Positions 44,409 to 53,305 of a stretch of 64,000 nucleotides of DNA are shown piece by piece. The notes below the pieces were generated by a model. The model ran no database searches and had not been told where the DNA came from. It was given only the letters and a program-made list of their open reading frames with translations. The stretch is taken from NCBI GenBank assembly GCA_964538065.1, contig CAZIDG010000008.1:1-64000 (forward strand). The letters run 5' to 3'. Origin of the DNA: G963664225 sp964538065. GTDB taxonomy: Bacteria > Verrucomicrobiota > Verrucomicrobiia > Limisphaerales > UBA1319. The first letter of the stretch is position 1; each line of letters begins with the position of its first letter. Made by a program: the position numbers and the translations under genes.

Positions 44409-45926
44409 TTATACCCAATGCGGAACTGTTTCAATGGAAGGAATGCATTCTTCTGCCAGCTCCATTCCATCGGCTGATGCCGGTGTAGCGTCGGAGATTA
44501 TTGGTGACGAAGGATTTCTGAAGTCGATTCCCGCCATGTCCGTGTAATGACAAAAAACATCCGTGTTCTGGATATGGCCGCGGAAAAGCTCGGCTCCCGG
44601 CCCAATGGCCGTCAGAGGCACAAAATCGGCGGTATGATTGCCTGATGTCCAGCCTATCCCCGTGTAGTTGGCCAGAAGCTGGCCCATTTGCTGGGAGGTG
44701 GAATTCATCGAATCGAACAGCGTCTGGCCTTTCTTTTCGTAAAACGAAGCCAAAAGCGCCGCCCGCTTGTCTGATACCTTGATTTCCATGGTTTCGGCCA
44801 AGGCGGCTTGGATGATCGCGGGGGTGGGGGTGTCCCCCAGTTTCTTGGACAGTTCGGAGAACGATGTTTTGACCTTGGCCAGGTTGGCGAACAAGGCGCC
44901 GCTTTCCTTGTAATTGGAGCCCATGCCGTTAAGGCCCAGATTGGCCGTTCCATGGTCCACCGTGACCACGACCAGGGTATCTGGATTCTTCTTTTGGTAA
45001 TTCAGACACACTTCAACGGCTTCATCGAAGGCGATGAGATCACGCAATGCTGCGGCGGCATCGTTGGCATGCGCACCGTGGTCCACCCGCCCTCCTTCGA
45101 TTTGAAGAATAAAATGCTCGGATCGGCCCAAATGCGTCAAGGCATGCTGGGCCATGATGGCCAGAGGCGGCACATTCTTGCGGTCGGTTGCGTTTTGAAG
45201 ATGGTCTACTGTAAAGGGCAGGTGATAGGGGGCGAATACACCGAGCCATTTGTTTGAGAGGCTCGCAGCCTCCAATTCGGCAGCATTCTCGCACACTGTG
45301 TAGCCATGGTTGCGGTACTCTTGAAGGAGGTCCTGCTTGTCTTTGCGGTGCTGGGCCTTGAAATACCGGGCACCCCCTCCGAGCAATACGTCAATGTTAC
45401 TCTTAAGATATTGCGCAGCAATGCTTTCAGCGTCTTCACGTTTGGGGCATCGGGTCGAAAAACCGGCAGGTGTTGCGTGGGTGATTTCGGTCGTGGTTAC
45501 CAAACCGCGTTTCCATCCTGCGTCCTTAAACAGGTCGTACAGAGGGGTTAATTCCTTGCCGGTGGGCAGAACATTAAGGGTTCCATTGACAACCCGGGAT
45601 CCTGATCCCCAGCTCGACGATGCTGCCGCAGAATCCGTTACGGGGGAATTGAGCGAGCGCATGTTCATGAGCGCTATGGTAGCTTCAGGATGCTGGGTCA
45701 GCTGAAGCCATGTCAGACCGCGACCACGCAGAACACGGGAGAGATAATCACCGCATGTTATTGTGCCCCAGCTTGTTCCGTCGCTCACCAAATGGATGAT
45801 GCGCTGAGGGGTGGTTTTGGATTTTGAAACCGGTTTGTCTTGAGCCCAGGAAAGGGCTGGGATGCCCAAGGCTGAGGCGGTGAGCCATCCCGTACTGCAT
45901 AAAAAATTGCGTCGACTTACTGACAT
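44409..45926 (-). CDS. Tat-exported alkaline phosphatase (PhoA-type)
   Basis: The 505-residue protein has a Tat-like signal (SRRNFLCSTGWLTASALGIP). Catalytic features include IIHLVSDGTSWGT with the metal Asp, and VTDSAAASSSWGSG around the nucleophilic Ser in the family's DSA(A/S)AS motif. VEGGRVDHGAHANDA appears as LQIEGGRVDHGAHANDA with metal ligands, and VVVTVDHGT and TSGNHTADFVP supply the remaining metal His/Asp residues. It releases phosphate from monoesters outside the cytoplasm. No Pho box was recognised upstream. Confidence 0.92.
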   Translation of the reverse strand: MSVSRRNFLCSTGWLTASALGIPALSWAQDKPVSKSKTTPQRIIHLVSDGTSWGTITCGDYLSRVLRGRGLTWLQLTQHPEATIALMNMRSLNSPVTDSAAASSSWGSGSRVVNGTLNVLPTGKELTPLYDLFKDAGWKRGLVTTTEITHATPAGFSTRCPKREDAESIAAQYLKSNIDVLLGGGARYFKAQHRKDKQDLLQEYRNHGYTVCENAAELEAASLSNKWLGVFAPYHLPFTVDHLQNATDRKNVPPLAIMAQHALTHLGRSEHFILQIEGGRVDHGAHANDAAAALRDLIAFDEAVEVCLNYQKKNPDTLVVVTVDHGTANLGLNGMGSNYKESGALFANLAKVKTSFSELSKKLGDTPTPAIIQAALAETMEIKVSDKRAALLASFYEKKGQTLFDSMNSTSQQMGQLLANYTGIGWTSGNHTADFVPLTAIGPGAELFRGHIQNTDVFCHYTDMAGIDFRNPSSPIISDATPASADGMELAEECIPSIETVPHWV

Positions 45927-46017
45927 ATGTCCAGATTAGACGATGCACAAAGGCCCTGCAAATGGAGTTTTTGTAACTTTTTGATGACAATTTTGTGAAC
46001 TGGACGGCTGTGGTCAT

Positions 46018-46596
46018 TCATTGACATGGTTTTATGAACCTCAATTCCCCAAAGGCTTTCAACATCCGTTGATCCCATCGAGTGCTGACCATTTCCATGG
46101 GCGAACAGCGTTGTCTTCTCGCTATACTGACTATTAGGAGAAGAAGTGCCAGGGTGATGAGGATGTTCTGCCATCCATCCAGCGGCCATTGGTTTTTCCA
46201 GTACAAAGTCCATCGATGAGAGAAAGGTGCAAGGTAATGGATGGGCCAAAGATCGGTCGGTGTGGGGCCGCGAGCACCCAAAAAGTCCGCGAGAAGGTGC
46301 AAATGGACTATGAGACAAACCCACAGGGCTGTCCGTGTCTTGTCTTTGGCTAAAAAGACGGCGGCCATGCACAGGAGCACCACACCAAAACAGCCATGAA
46401 GCAACAGGTGGTGGAAACGGCCATAAAAATCCGTTTCAGGCCTGCTCAAAACGACATTGGCCAAATCAATACCCAGCCCCAAACCATCCAAGTCGGGCAA
46501 AATGCCGGCCCATGCAATGATCTTTCGATCCCGGTCGTTTTTGGCCACAGCCTGGGCCACGCACCAGCTTGCCAGCAGGTGGGTTGTGGGGCTCAT
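46018..46596 (-). CDS. YdjM-like membrane metal-dependent hydrolase
   Basis: The 192-residue membrane protein has about four helices. The family metal ligands are MSPTTHLLASWCVA at the start, LPDLDGLG, RFHHLLLHGCFG and VHLHLLADFLGARGP. This is the pattern of the YdjM/DUF457-type integral membrane hydrolases. Its ATG overlaps the stop of the amidohydrolase gene by 4 bp (ATGA), fixing the start at 46596 and indicating translational coupling. The substrate is unknown. Confidence 0.8.
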   Translation of the reverse strand: MSPTTHLLASWCVAQAVAKNDRDRKIIAWAGILPDLDGLGLGIDLANVVLSRPETDFYGRFHHLLLHGCFGVVLLCMAAVFLAKDKTRTALWVCLIVHLHLLADFLGARGPTPTDLWPIHYLAPFSHRWTLYWKNQWPLDGWQNILITLALLLLIVSIARRQRCSPMEMVSTRWDQRMLKAFGELRFIKPCQ

Positions 46597-48368
46597 TCTG
46601 CAAATTCCAGAATCCCAAATCGTTGTGGAACATGGAAGGATCCCTGCAACGAAGGATTCCAGGTGAGATAGGCCTTGTTGGCATAATCGCACCTGAAGAA
46701 ATTGATCCGCCAATGCGTGCCCACCTTGGGTTGGGCCGCCTCCCAGGCCTTGAGGGGTATCCGCATCTCACAGGTCCAGGTCTTGGTGCGTTGGTTCACC
46801 CGGACCGCCGTTTCAAAACCGCTTGACCAGGCAAAATCGCGCTGGGGCAGGTGGGTGATCATCAAGTCCAGTTTTTCGTTGGTGGGTGCCACCTGGAATT
46901 CTCCATAATGAAGGATATCCTTGTCATCGGCGCCAATGAATGCCTCGGCCACATCACGATTCCATAGGCTCACCCCCTTCTGGTTCAAATTATAGCGTTC
47001 GCCTTGATTATGAGTGAGTTGAAACGTGGTAAGTTGGGTGAAGGGGCATGCATATCCAAGGTACAAATATTGATCCGACCACAGAACGCGCACCGAGGTC
47101 GAAATGGCCGCCAGCACCTTTCCGTCGGCTGTGGCCCGCTCAAGTTGGATGGGAGTGGCGGTTTGCCAGACAGTATCATTCAACTCGCCATCCAGGGCAA
47201 AATCCTGGCTGATGTGCCGTGCTTGGACGATGGGTGTGGGAAGTGAACGAGCCAGGAGTCGGCGGGCGTTATCGAAATAGATTTTCCGAAGGACTGACGA
47301 GGGCAGATCGATGCTGCAAATGCGCCAATTGCCCTGGATGGGAGTCATGTGTTCCCAATTCCGGTCGCTTGTTTCGAGCCAGCGCCATTCCTTGAGATAA
47401 AACACCTCGGCATCAGCATCCGTGGGGGCAGGCTCGTTGCCACTGGAACCCAGGATTAACCGGTCATAGACCATGAAATCCGTTCCAAATAAAATCCGAT
47501 CCTGGTGTTTCAAAAAGAACCGATGGACGGTTTCATGATTGTGGCGACCCAATTCCGGGATGCGGGCTGCCAGGTCCACCATCATGTTGGGATATCGCGA
47601 CAAGGCAGCGTCCACCCATTCCAATTCCTCGGCATTATTGCCGAAATGGACGGCCACGAAGGTGGTTTTGGGATGACGCTCGATCACACGGTTGAGTGCT
47701 TCCAGCAAATCCTTCCAGGCTGGATACTTTTTGGAATCTCCAAACCACCAACCGCGGTGGTCCTTGAGCTCCGCCCATCGCTCATTCTTCTCATCATACG
47801 GCTGCCAAAATGCCTTGGGATCAGCAACATGGATGGATACCGGCATGCCCAGTTCACCACACTTATCCCACATGGCGTCCAATTTGGGATCATCGATGCG
47901 AATCAGTTTGTTCTGACCATCACGCAGGTATAAACCGAGGCGCTTGAATTCCTTGAAACCCGCTGCACCCAATCGGTGGCCTTCCTCGATTTGCCGTGCG
48001 GCCTTTTCAGAAAAATCGGGTTGATCCCAACCGGAGTAATCGAGCGTCATATAATGGAGGATGCGGCCCGGATACAGGGCATCTGCCAATGCCTTGTTAC
48101 GTTCAAATTCAGAGGGAGCGCCATTGGGACCTGGAGTGACCGTGCCTGTTCCCAGATTCACAGCCATTCCAATGCCCGCGGCATCCATGATTTTGATCGC
48201 CCGAGCCAGGTGCTGTGTCGAGAAATCCAGGTGCTGGTGCATGTCGATAGTCCGATGCTCCGATCGCCAGGATTGAGCCAGCTCACGTGTGACGGCAGGC
48301 GGTTCGCCAGCGTTGGTCATCAGGACGAATCCCGTAATTACCGCCGATAATAAAAGCATCTCTTTCAT
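46593..48368 (-). CDS. Secreted amidohydrolase-2 family protein with CBM9-like domain
   Basis: A 591-residue protein with a signal peptide (LLLSAVITGFVLMTNAG). The TIM-barrel metal-dependent hydrolase domain (about 35-360) shows TIDMHQHLDF with the first His pair, SIHVADP, FVAVHFGN and ILFGTDFM with the last metal Asp. The remaining 200 residues form a beta-sandwich like the carbohydrate-binding CBM9 family (DGELNDTVWQTATPI, VRVLWSDQYLYLGYAC, AFIGADDKD, TCEMRIPLKAW). It may cleave or decarboxylate a plant- or sugar-derived compound in the periplasm. It lies 4 bp after the upstream membrane protein gene. Confidence 0.82.
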   Translation of the reverse strand: MKEMLLLSAVITGFVLMTNAGEPPAVTRELAQSWRSEHRTIDMHQHLDFSTQHLARAIKIMDAAGIGMAVNLGTGTVTPGPNGAPSEFERNKALADALYPGRILHYMTLDYSGWDQPDFSEKAARQIEEGHRLGAAGFKEFKRLGLYLRDGQNKLIRIDDPKLDAMWDKCGELGMPVSIHVADPKAFWQPYDEKNERWAELKDHRGWWFGDSKKYPAWKDLLEALNRVIERHPKTTFVAVHFGNNAEELEWVDAALSRYPNMMVDLAARIPELGRHNHETVHRFFLKHQDRILFGTDFMVYDRLILGSSGNEPAPTDADAEVFYLKEWRWLETSDRNWEHMTPIQGNWRICSIDLPSSVLRKIYFDNARRLLARSLPTPIVQARHISQDFALDGELNDTVWQTATPIQLERATADGKVLAAISTSVRVLWSDQYLYLGYACPFTQLTTFQLTHNQGERYNLNQKGVSLWNRDVAEAFIGADDKDILHYGEFQVAPTNEKLDLMITHLPQRDFAWSSGFETAVRVNQRTKTWTCEMRIPLKAWEAAQPKVGTHWRINFFRCDYANKAYLTWNPSLQGSFHVPQRFGILEFAE

Positions 48369-48372
48369 ACTG

Positions 48373-48954
48373 TTATGGTTGGAGTGGTGTAGGTGCGATG
48401 GAGGGTATATTCGTTTCCAGTTGGTAAAGCCGCGGGATGATGACTTTCTGGCCGTAATGAAAGGACTCGACCAGCATGATGAAAAACAGGGTCACGATGA
48501 TGCCCAACCCTATGGTGGCGCCGACATGTCGCGGCTTGAAGTCCCGCAGGGCAGGGGCGTAGGCAATCAGGCCAAAAATGGCCGTGAGAACGCCGATGGC
48601 ATCCAGACTGGCCCTTTGCCAATAGCTGCCTCCCAATCGGACCCACATGCCAAATTCATCGAAGGTCAGTCCCATACCCACGCCATAGAGCACCGAGGTG
48701 ATTTTTAGGGATCGTTCCCCTGGATGGGCTAAAAGAAGGTACCCCCCCACAACGCTCAGGAGAAAGATGCCGTAATTCAAATGATGGATGTGTGTTCCTC
48801 CGATATACAAATAGAGATCGGGAATCCGTTTCGACATGATCAGGAACACCACCAGACGAGCCGCAATAAAGGTCAACAGGAAGGAAAAAAGAATCGTGCG
48901 TGCCACCAGTGGATCCACGCGTGTGCCGGACTTTTTGGGCTGCGGCTTGACCAT
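48373..48954 (-). CDS. Conserved hypothetical membrane protein
   Basis: The 193-residue protein has about five transmembrane helices (ILFSFLLTFIAARLVVFLI, YGIFLLSVVGGYLLLA, GLGIIVTLFFIMLVES among others). Conserved-looking polar residues lie in LYIGGTHIHHLNYGIFLL and LTFDEFGMWVRLGGSYWQRA; the HIHHLNYG motif is seen in a family of uncharacterised integral membrane proteins. It heads a three-gene minus-strand operon with the amidohydrolase and YdjM-like genes. I do not recognise a function. Confidence 0.8.
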   Translation of the reverse strand: MVKPQPKKSGTRVDPLVARTILFSFLLTFIAARLVVFLIMSKRIPDLYLYIGGTHIHHLNYGIFLLSVVGGYLLLAHPGERSLKITSVLYGVGMGLTFDEFGMWVRLGGSYWQRASLDAIGVLTAIFGLIAYAPALRDFKPRHVGATIGLGIIVTLFFIMLVESFHYGQKVIIPRLYQLETNIPSIAPTPLQP

Positions 48955-49090
48955 GCCTTATCCTTTATGCCGGAACCGACCTGACAGCAAGGCGAATTGG
49001 TCAAAGCCGGGCCTTTGAGTTCCATGCGCACCCGGCCTTGGGGTATGAACTTGTCAATCCAAGGTGCGGCGGTTAGGTTCGAGGCGTGGC

Positions 49091-49314
49091 ATGAACGAGG
49101 ACGCACATCACGAATCCCCGCGCATCAAGGTCGTGGGACGACGCACTGGAACCCCCTCCGATTTGTCCATTGCGACCAGCAACCAACGCCAGTCCATCGA
49201 ATGGCGCAAGGCCTTGGGGGGGTGCGGATTCCCAAAGGGGTATTTCGTTTCAAAACTCACGAAGAAGCTGACGAATGGTTATGGAAAATAATCACCCGTC
49301 CCCGGGAGGATTAG
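49091..49314 (+). pseudogene. Small conserved protein gene interrupted by a frameshift at a G7 tract
   Basis: The frame from ATG 49091 encodes MNEDAHHESPRIKVVGRRTG and on to SIEWRKALGG. At the run of seven G (49216-49222) it leaves the protein-like path. The +1 frame then reads RIPKGVFRFKTHEEADEWLW to a stop at 49314, which is the expected end of a common family whose members end in PRGVxRFRTHEEADAW. One extra G would restore a 74-residue product. It is either a homopolymer sequencing error, a recent mutation or phase variation. The gene is 19 bp upstream of the glycosylase gene. Confidence 0.65.
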
Positions 49315-49333
49315 AACCGCACCTCGCTCATTC

Positions 49334-50089
49334 ATGAAACCCAGTTCGGCGACATTACATCGCGCCTATCATCTGGTATTCAGACACTACGGACACCAAC
49401 ACTGGTGGCCGGGTGACACGCCGTTCGAGATATGCGTTGGGGCCATTTTGACCCAGAACACCAACTGGGGGAACGTGGAAAAGGCCATTGGCCAACTCAA
49501 ACAGGCCGGAGTGATGGATCCAGCGTCGATGTATGGGCTTAAAGAGGCAAGACTCGCTGAGTTCATCCGGCCAGCCGGTTACTACAACGTAAAAGCCAAA
49601 CGCCTCCGTGCCTTCCTTGAGGTCATCATGTGCTCGTTCCACGGTTCCTTGGAGTCCATGCTTGCCCAGCCACTGGATCGGTTGCGATCCCAATTGCTTT
49701 CCATTAAGGGCATTGGCCCTGAAACGGCCGATAGCATGGTTCTTTATGCTGCGGAACAGGCCAGCTTCGTCATTGATGCCTATACGAGGCGGATTTTTGC
49801 ACGGCATGGCTGGTGCGCACCGGATGTGGATTACCATGACCTGCAACGTGTCTGCATGACCGTTCTGGAGAAGGATTGGCGTGTGGAGGGTCTTCCTCAT
49901 GAACATGGAGGAGGGGGGGAGGGCCCTGTTCCTGAACATGGCAAGGCCGACCTGGTCGATTATTGGCAGGATTACCATGCCCAATTGGTGAATATTGGAA
50001 AGGACTTCTGCCGCCCCAAATCTCCTCGATGTGTGGAATGTCCCCTGGCGGCTTTGCTCCCTGATGGACGTCCTGTTGAGACGCCATGA
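49334..50089 (+). CDS. HhH-GPD DNA glycosylase (EndoIII family)
   Basis: The 251-residue protein has the helix-hairpin-helix (LRSQLLSIKGIGPETADSMV) followed by the GPD-type catalytic Asp in ASFVIDAYTRR. The N-terminal GAILTQNTNWGNVEKAI is characteristic of the branch that includes 3-methyladenine glycosylase MagIII. The C terminus has CRPKSPRCVECP, three Cys of the usual C-X6-C-X2-C-X5-C iron-sulfur loop; the fourth is missing, so an intact 4Fe-4S cluster is doubtful. It contains a Gly/His-rich insertion (HEHGGGGEGPVPEHG). It probably excises damaged bases. Confidence 0.88.
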   Translation: MKPSSATLHRAYHLVFRHYGHQHWWPGDTPFEICVGAILTQNTNWGNVEKAIGQLKQAGVMDPASMYGLKEARLAEFIRPAGYYNVKAKRLRAFLEVIMCSFHGSLESMLAQPLDRLRSQLLSIKGIGPETADSMVLYAAEQASFVIDAYTRRIFARHGWCAPDVDYHDLQRVCMTVLEKDWRVEGLPHEHGGGGEGPVPEHGKADLVDYWQDYHAQLVNIGKDFCRPKSPRCVECPLAALLPDGRPVETP

Positions 50090-50256
50090 TGTTGAGGTAT
50101 AATAGGAAGGGGTAACGCGTTCCGGCACAATTTCTATCGTTGCTTGAATCCCTCATGATTGGTAAAAGATGTCCTTGATGATCTGCGATACAACAGCGTC
50201 GAGCATGCAGGGATGGTTCTCGCGCCGGCAGTGGACCAACGCGTGAGGATTACCGC

Positions 50257-51792
50257 ATGTCACCTCTTACTTTATTGATTCTATTGCCCTGGCTGGGGGC
50301 GCTGCTGGTGTTGTTTACACCGCGCGACCTTAAATTGCTCATGAGGGCCATGGCGGCGTCGGCTTCACTGGTCACCATGCTGGTGGCAGTTGTGCTCTTT
50401 GTGCTGTTTCCCACAGGCAGTTCGGATTTTCAATATGTTCAAAAAGTGCCCTGGGTGGAATCCCTTGGCATATCCTATCATGTGGGGGCGGACGGGATAA
50501 ACATCGGCCTTCTCCTCATGGGGGCCATCGTTGGTTTTGCCGCAACATGCGTTTCCTGGGAGATCAAGCACAAGGTTAAGGAATACTACGTGCTCCTGCT
50601 GGTAATGCTCGGGGGCATTTTGGGCGCTTTTGCATCACTGGATATTTTCTTTTTCTATTTCTTTCACGAACTGGCGCTCATCCCCACGTTCATCATGATT
50701 GGTGTATGGGGGCGAGGTGAACGCAAGAACTACGCCACCTTTCAGATCACGATCTACCTGAGCCTGGGAGCGCTCCTGGCCCTGCTGGGGTTGGTGGCGC
50801 TGTATCTGCAATCGGGCATCCAGTCCTTCGACATGGTTGAATTGACGCGGCATTTCCAACAGCATCCCTTAACAGGACGCGCGCAGCATCTGATCTTTCC
50901 CTTCCTGTTGTTTGGTTTTGGAATCCTGGTTTCCCTGTGGCCATTTCACAGTTGGGCGCCATTGGGGTATGCTTCAGCGCCGACGGCCACCGCCATGCTG
51001 CATGCCGGCGTGCTTAAGAAGTTCGGCCTCTACGGCCTGTTGCGGATTGCCATGCCGTTCATGCCCGAGGCATCGCAGACCTGGATGCAATTGCTCGCAT
51101 GGCTGTGCCTGGGCAACATCCTCTATTGTGGTTTTGTGGCGATGCGTCAGAAAGACCTCAACATGCTGATCGGCAATTCGAGCGTGGCGCACATGGGCTT
51201 TGCCTTTCTGGGCATCGCAAGCCTGAATTTAATCGGATTCACCGGCGCCGTGATGGTCATGGTGGCGCATGGTTTGCTCGCGGCTTTGACGTTTGCCCTG
51301 AGCGGCTACCTGTACCAGCAGACCAGGACCCTTGAGATGGAGAAAATGGGGGGGCTTCTGCGGGGGATTCCTTTCATCGGGGCCCTGATGGTGATGGCCA
51401 TGCTGGCCGGATGCGGCTTGCCGGGATTCCCGAACTTTGTGGGTGAGGCGATGGTGTTTTTTGGCGCCTGGAAGGCTTGGCCCTGGATCACCGCCCTGGC
51501 GGTGTGGGGCGCCTTGGTGGTGGGAGCCGTTTATATGCTTCGTGCGATTCGTGCCATCCTCCATGGTCCCATGCCCGAGACGATGAAGGTGGTGTCCGAT
51601 GCCAGTAATCCCTGGCGCAAGCTGCCCTTTGTGATCCTGGCGGTTGTGTTGCTTGTGTTCGGCTGTTTTCCACGGTTGCTGGTGGACAAGATCAAGCCCA
51701 GCATCAACCCGTTGGTTCAGATGGCGGCGCCGGTTGGTGGATCGCCCACGCAAGCGGTTGCCGTTGAAGGGAGTCGCGGGAGCATTCGTTGA
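50257..51792 (+). CDS. nuoM: NADH-quinone oxidoreductase subunit M
   Basis: The 511-residue membrane protein has about fourteen helices and is one of the antiporter-like proton channels of complex I. Signatures are ISYHVGADGINIGLLL, FFYFFHELALIPTFIMIGVWG with the functional Glu, PFHSWAPLGYASAPTATAML, and HAGVLKKFGLYGLLRIAMP with the key Lys. It is followed by nuoN with an 8-bp gap. No nuoL or other complex I gene precedes it in the window, so this pair seems separate from the main nuo operon. Confidence 0.95.
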   Translation: MSPLTLLILLPWLGALLVLFTPRDLKLLMRAMAASASLVTMLVAVVLFVLFPTGSSDFQYVQKVPWVESLGISYHVGADGINIGLLLMGAIVGFAATCVSWEIKHKVKEYYVLLLVMLGGILGAFASLDIFFFYFFHELALIPTFIMIGVWGRGERKNYATFQITIYLSLGALLALLGLVALYLQSGIQSFDMVELTRHFQQHPLTGRAQHLIFPFLLFGFGILVSLWPFHSWAPLGYASAPTATAMLHAGVLKKFGLYGLLRIAMPFMPEASQTWMQLLAWLCLGNILYCGFVAMRQKDLNMLIGNSSVAHMGFAFLGIASLNLIGFTGAVMVMVAHGLLAALTFALSGYLYQQTRTLEMEKMGGLLRGIPFIGALMVMAMLAGCGLPGFPNFVGEAMVFFGAWKAWPWITALAVWGALVVGAVYMLRAIRAILHGPMPETMKVVSDASNPWRKLPFVILAVVLLVFGCFPRLLVDKIKPSINPLVQMAAPVGGSPTQAVAVEGSRGSIR

Positions 51793-51800
51793 TTTGCATC

Positions 51801-53249
51801 ATGAACATATCGTTGACCATTTTGGAATGGGCCGTGGTGGCCATCGGATTGCTCCTGATCCTGCTCGATCTTTGGGTGCCGCATGATTTCAAGCGCACCC
51901 TCAGCCACGGTGCGGCCGTGCTGCTTGTGGGGCTCTTCGCTGCCACCTTCTTCATGGACGTGTCGGTGGCACGCCATGCCTTTGGCCAGATGTATGTCAT
52001 GGATGGCCTGGCATTGTTCTTTAAGCGGTTCTTTCTGCTGGCGGCTGCGGGCGTGATGGTCATGGCCAATGACCAGTTCCGGGGAAAGCGCGAAGGGGGT
52101 GTCGAATACTCCGTTTTGGTGCTGTTTGCCCTGGCGGGCATGATGTGGGCGGCTTCGGCGAATGATTTCAGCATGCTGTTTGTCTCGGTGGAATTGATCG
52201 CGGTGAGCTTTTATGTGCTCGTCAGCTATCTGCGCCACGAGATGGGATCGATCGAAGCGGGGGCCAAGTACCTCATTCTGGCAGCCCTGGCTTCTGCGTT
52301 CATGGTGTTTGGCATTGCGCTGATCTTTGGCGGGACGGGAACGCTCTCCTTCTCGCAATTGGCACAAGCGTCAGGAACCAACAGACTGTTTCAGTTCGGT
52401 GTGGCCATGGTCTTGATTGGTCTGGGCTTCAAATTGGCGGCGTTTCCCTTCCAGATTTGGGCGCCCGATGTTTATCAAGGCGCTCCCACCCCGACGACCG
52501 CCTTCCTGGCCGTGGGATCCAAGGCGGCGGGCGTGGTGTTGCTTCTGCGCGTGCTGTTTGGAGCGGCTCCCCAGATCACCCAGCATTGGCAGACGCTGCT
52601 GCTGGTGACCTCTGGCATCACGATCCTATATGGCAATCTCTGTGCCATCCCTCAACGCAACATCAAGAGGCTCATGGGATATTCGAGCATTGCCAACGCC
52701 GGTTATCTGTTGCTGGGAGTGGCAGCCATGAGTGGGGCCGGTGCTTCAGCCGTTCTCTATTATCTTGCGGGCTACCTCTTTACCTTGGTGGCGGCCTTTG
52801 CGGTCATTGGCCTGGTCATGCGGCAGTTGGACCGGAGTGCGGATATCGGGACCTTTGCGGGCCTGCACCAAAGGGCGCCCCTGCTGGCCGCCGCCTTGAC
52901 GCTGGCCATGGTGTCCCTCTCGGGCATACCGCCGCTGGCTGGATTTTTTGGAAAATTTCTCATCATCAAGGCGGCCGTAGCCCACGCAATGAATGATCCG
53001 CTTTGGATGGGACTGATAGTGGTGGCCCTGATTGGGATCCTGGTGTCGTTCTATTACTATCTGGGTGTGGTCAGGGCAATCTTTTGGGGCAAGCCGTCCG
53101 AAGAACAGGCCACACCCATTGAAGTGCCTGTTTCACTCAAATGGGTTTTGTATGCTGCCATGGCTGGGATTTTCTATCTCGGCATCATGCCCGGGCGCGT
53201 TCTGGCCTGGTCCCAATACGCGGCCCAGGCGCTGAACCTCCCTCAATAA
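51801..53249 (+). CDS. nuoN: NADH-quinone oxidoreductase subunit N
   Basis: A 482-residue antiporter-like membrane subunit of complex I. Visible signatures are FSMLFVSVELIAVSFYVLVSY with the conserved Glu, SIEAGAKYLILAALASAFMV with the Lys, FPFQIWAPDVYQGAPTPTTAF, and KRLMGYSSIANAGYLLLGV. About fourteen helices are predicted. The ATG at 51801 precedes the first helix; an upstream TTG reading adds four residues. The transcript probably ends at the hairpin at 53262. Confidence 0.95.
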   Translation: MNISLTILEWAVVAIGLLLILLDLWVPHDFKRTLSHGAAVLLVGLFAATFFMDVSVARHAFGQMYVMDGLALFFKRFFLLAAAGVMVMANDQFRGKREGGVEYSVLVLFALAGMMWAASANDFSMLFVSVELIAVSFYVLVSYLRHEMGSIEAGAKYLILAALASAFMVFGIALIFGGTGTLSFSQLAQASGTNRLFQFGVAMVLIGLGFKLAAFPFQIWAPDVYQGAPTPTTAFLAVGSKAAGVVLLLRVLFGAAPQITQHWQTLLLVTSGITILYGNLCAIPQRNIKRLMGYSSIANAGYLLLGVAAMSGAGASAVLYYLAGYLFTLVAAFAVIGLVMRQLDRSADIGTFAGLHQRAPLLAAALTLAMVSLSGIPPLAGFFGKFLIIKAAVAHAMNDPLWMGLIVVALIGILVSFYYYLGVVRAIFWGKPSEEQATPIEVPVSLKWVLYAAMAGIFYLGIMPGRVLAWSQYAAQALNLPQ

Positions 53250-53261
53250 AATGCTGCAAGA

Positions 53262-53287
53262 CGTCTGGCATTCTGCAATGCCAGACG
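53262..53287. terminator. Hairpin between nuoN and the GH106-like gene
   Basis: A perfect 11-bp stem, CGTCTGGCATT / AATGCCAGACG, has the tetraloop CTGC and lies between converging stops. No T-tract follows on either strand; the symmetry and place still favour a bidirectional terminator. Confidence 0.65.
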
Positions 53288-53305
53288 CTCAACGAGGATT
53301 CATCC

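Noticed and set aside
48997..49314. A 105-codon reading covering the small gene before the glycosylase
   Set aside because: Only its C-terminal third is protein-like; the N-terminal part belongs to the other frame, so a frameshifted gene is the better explanation.
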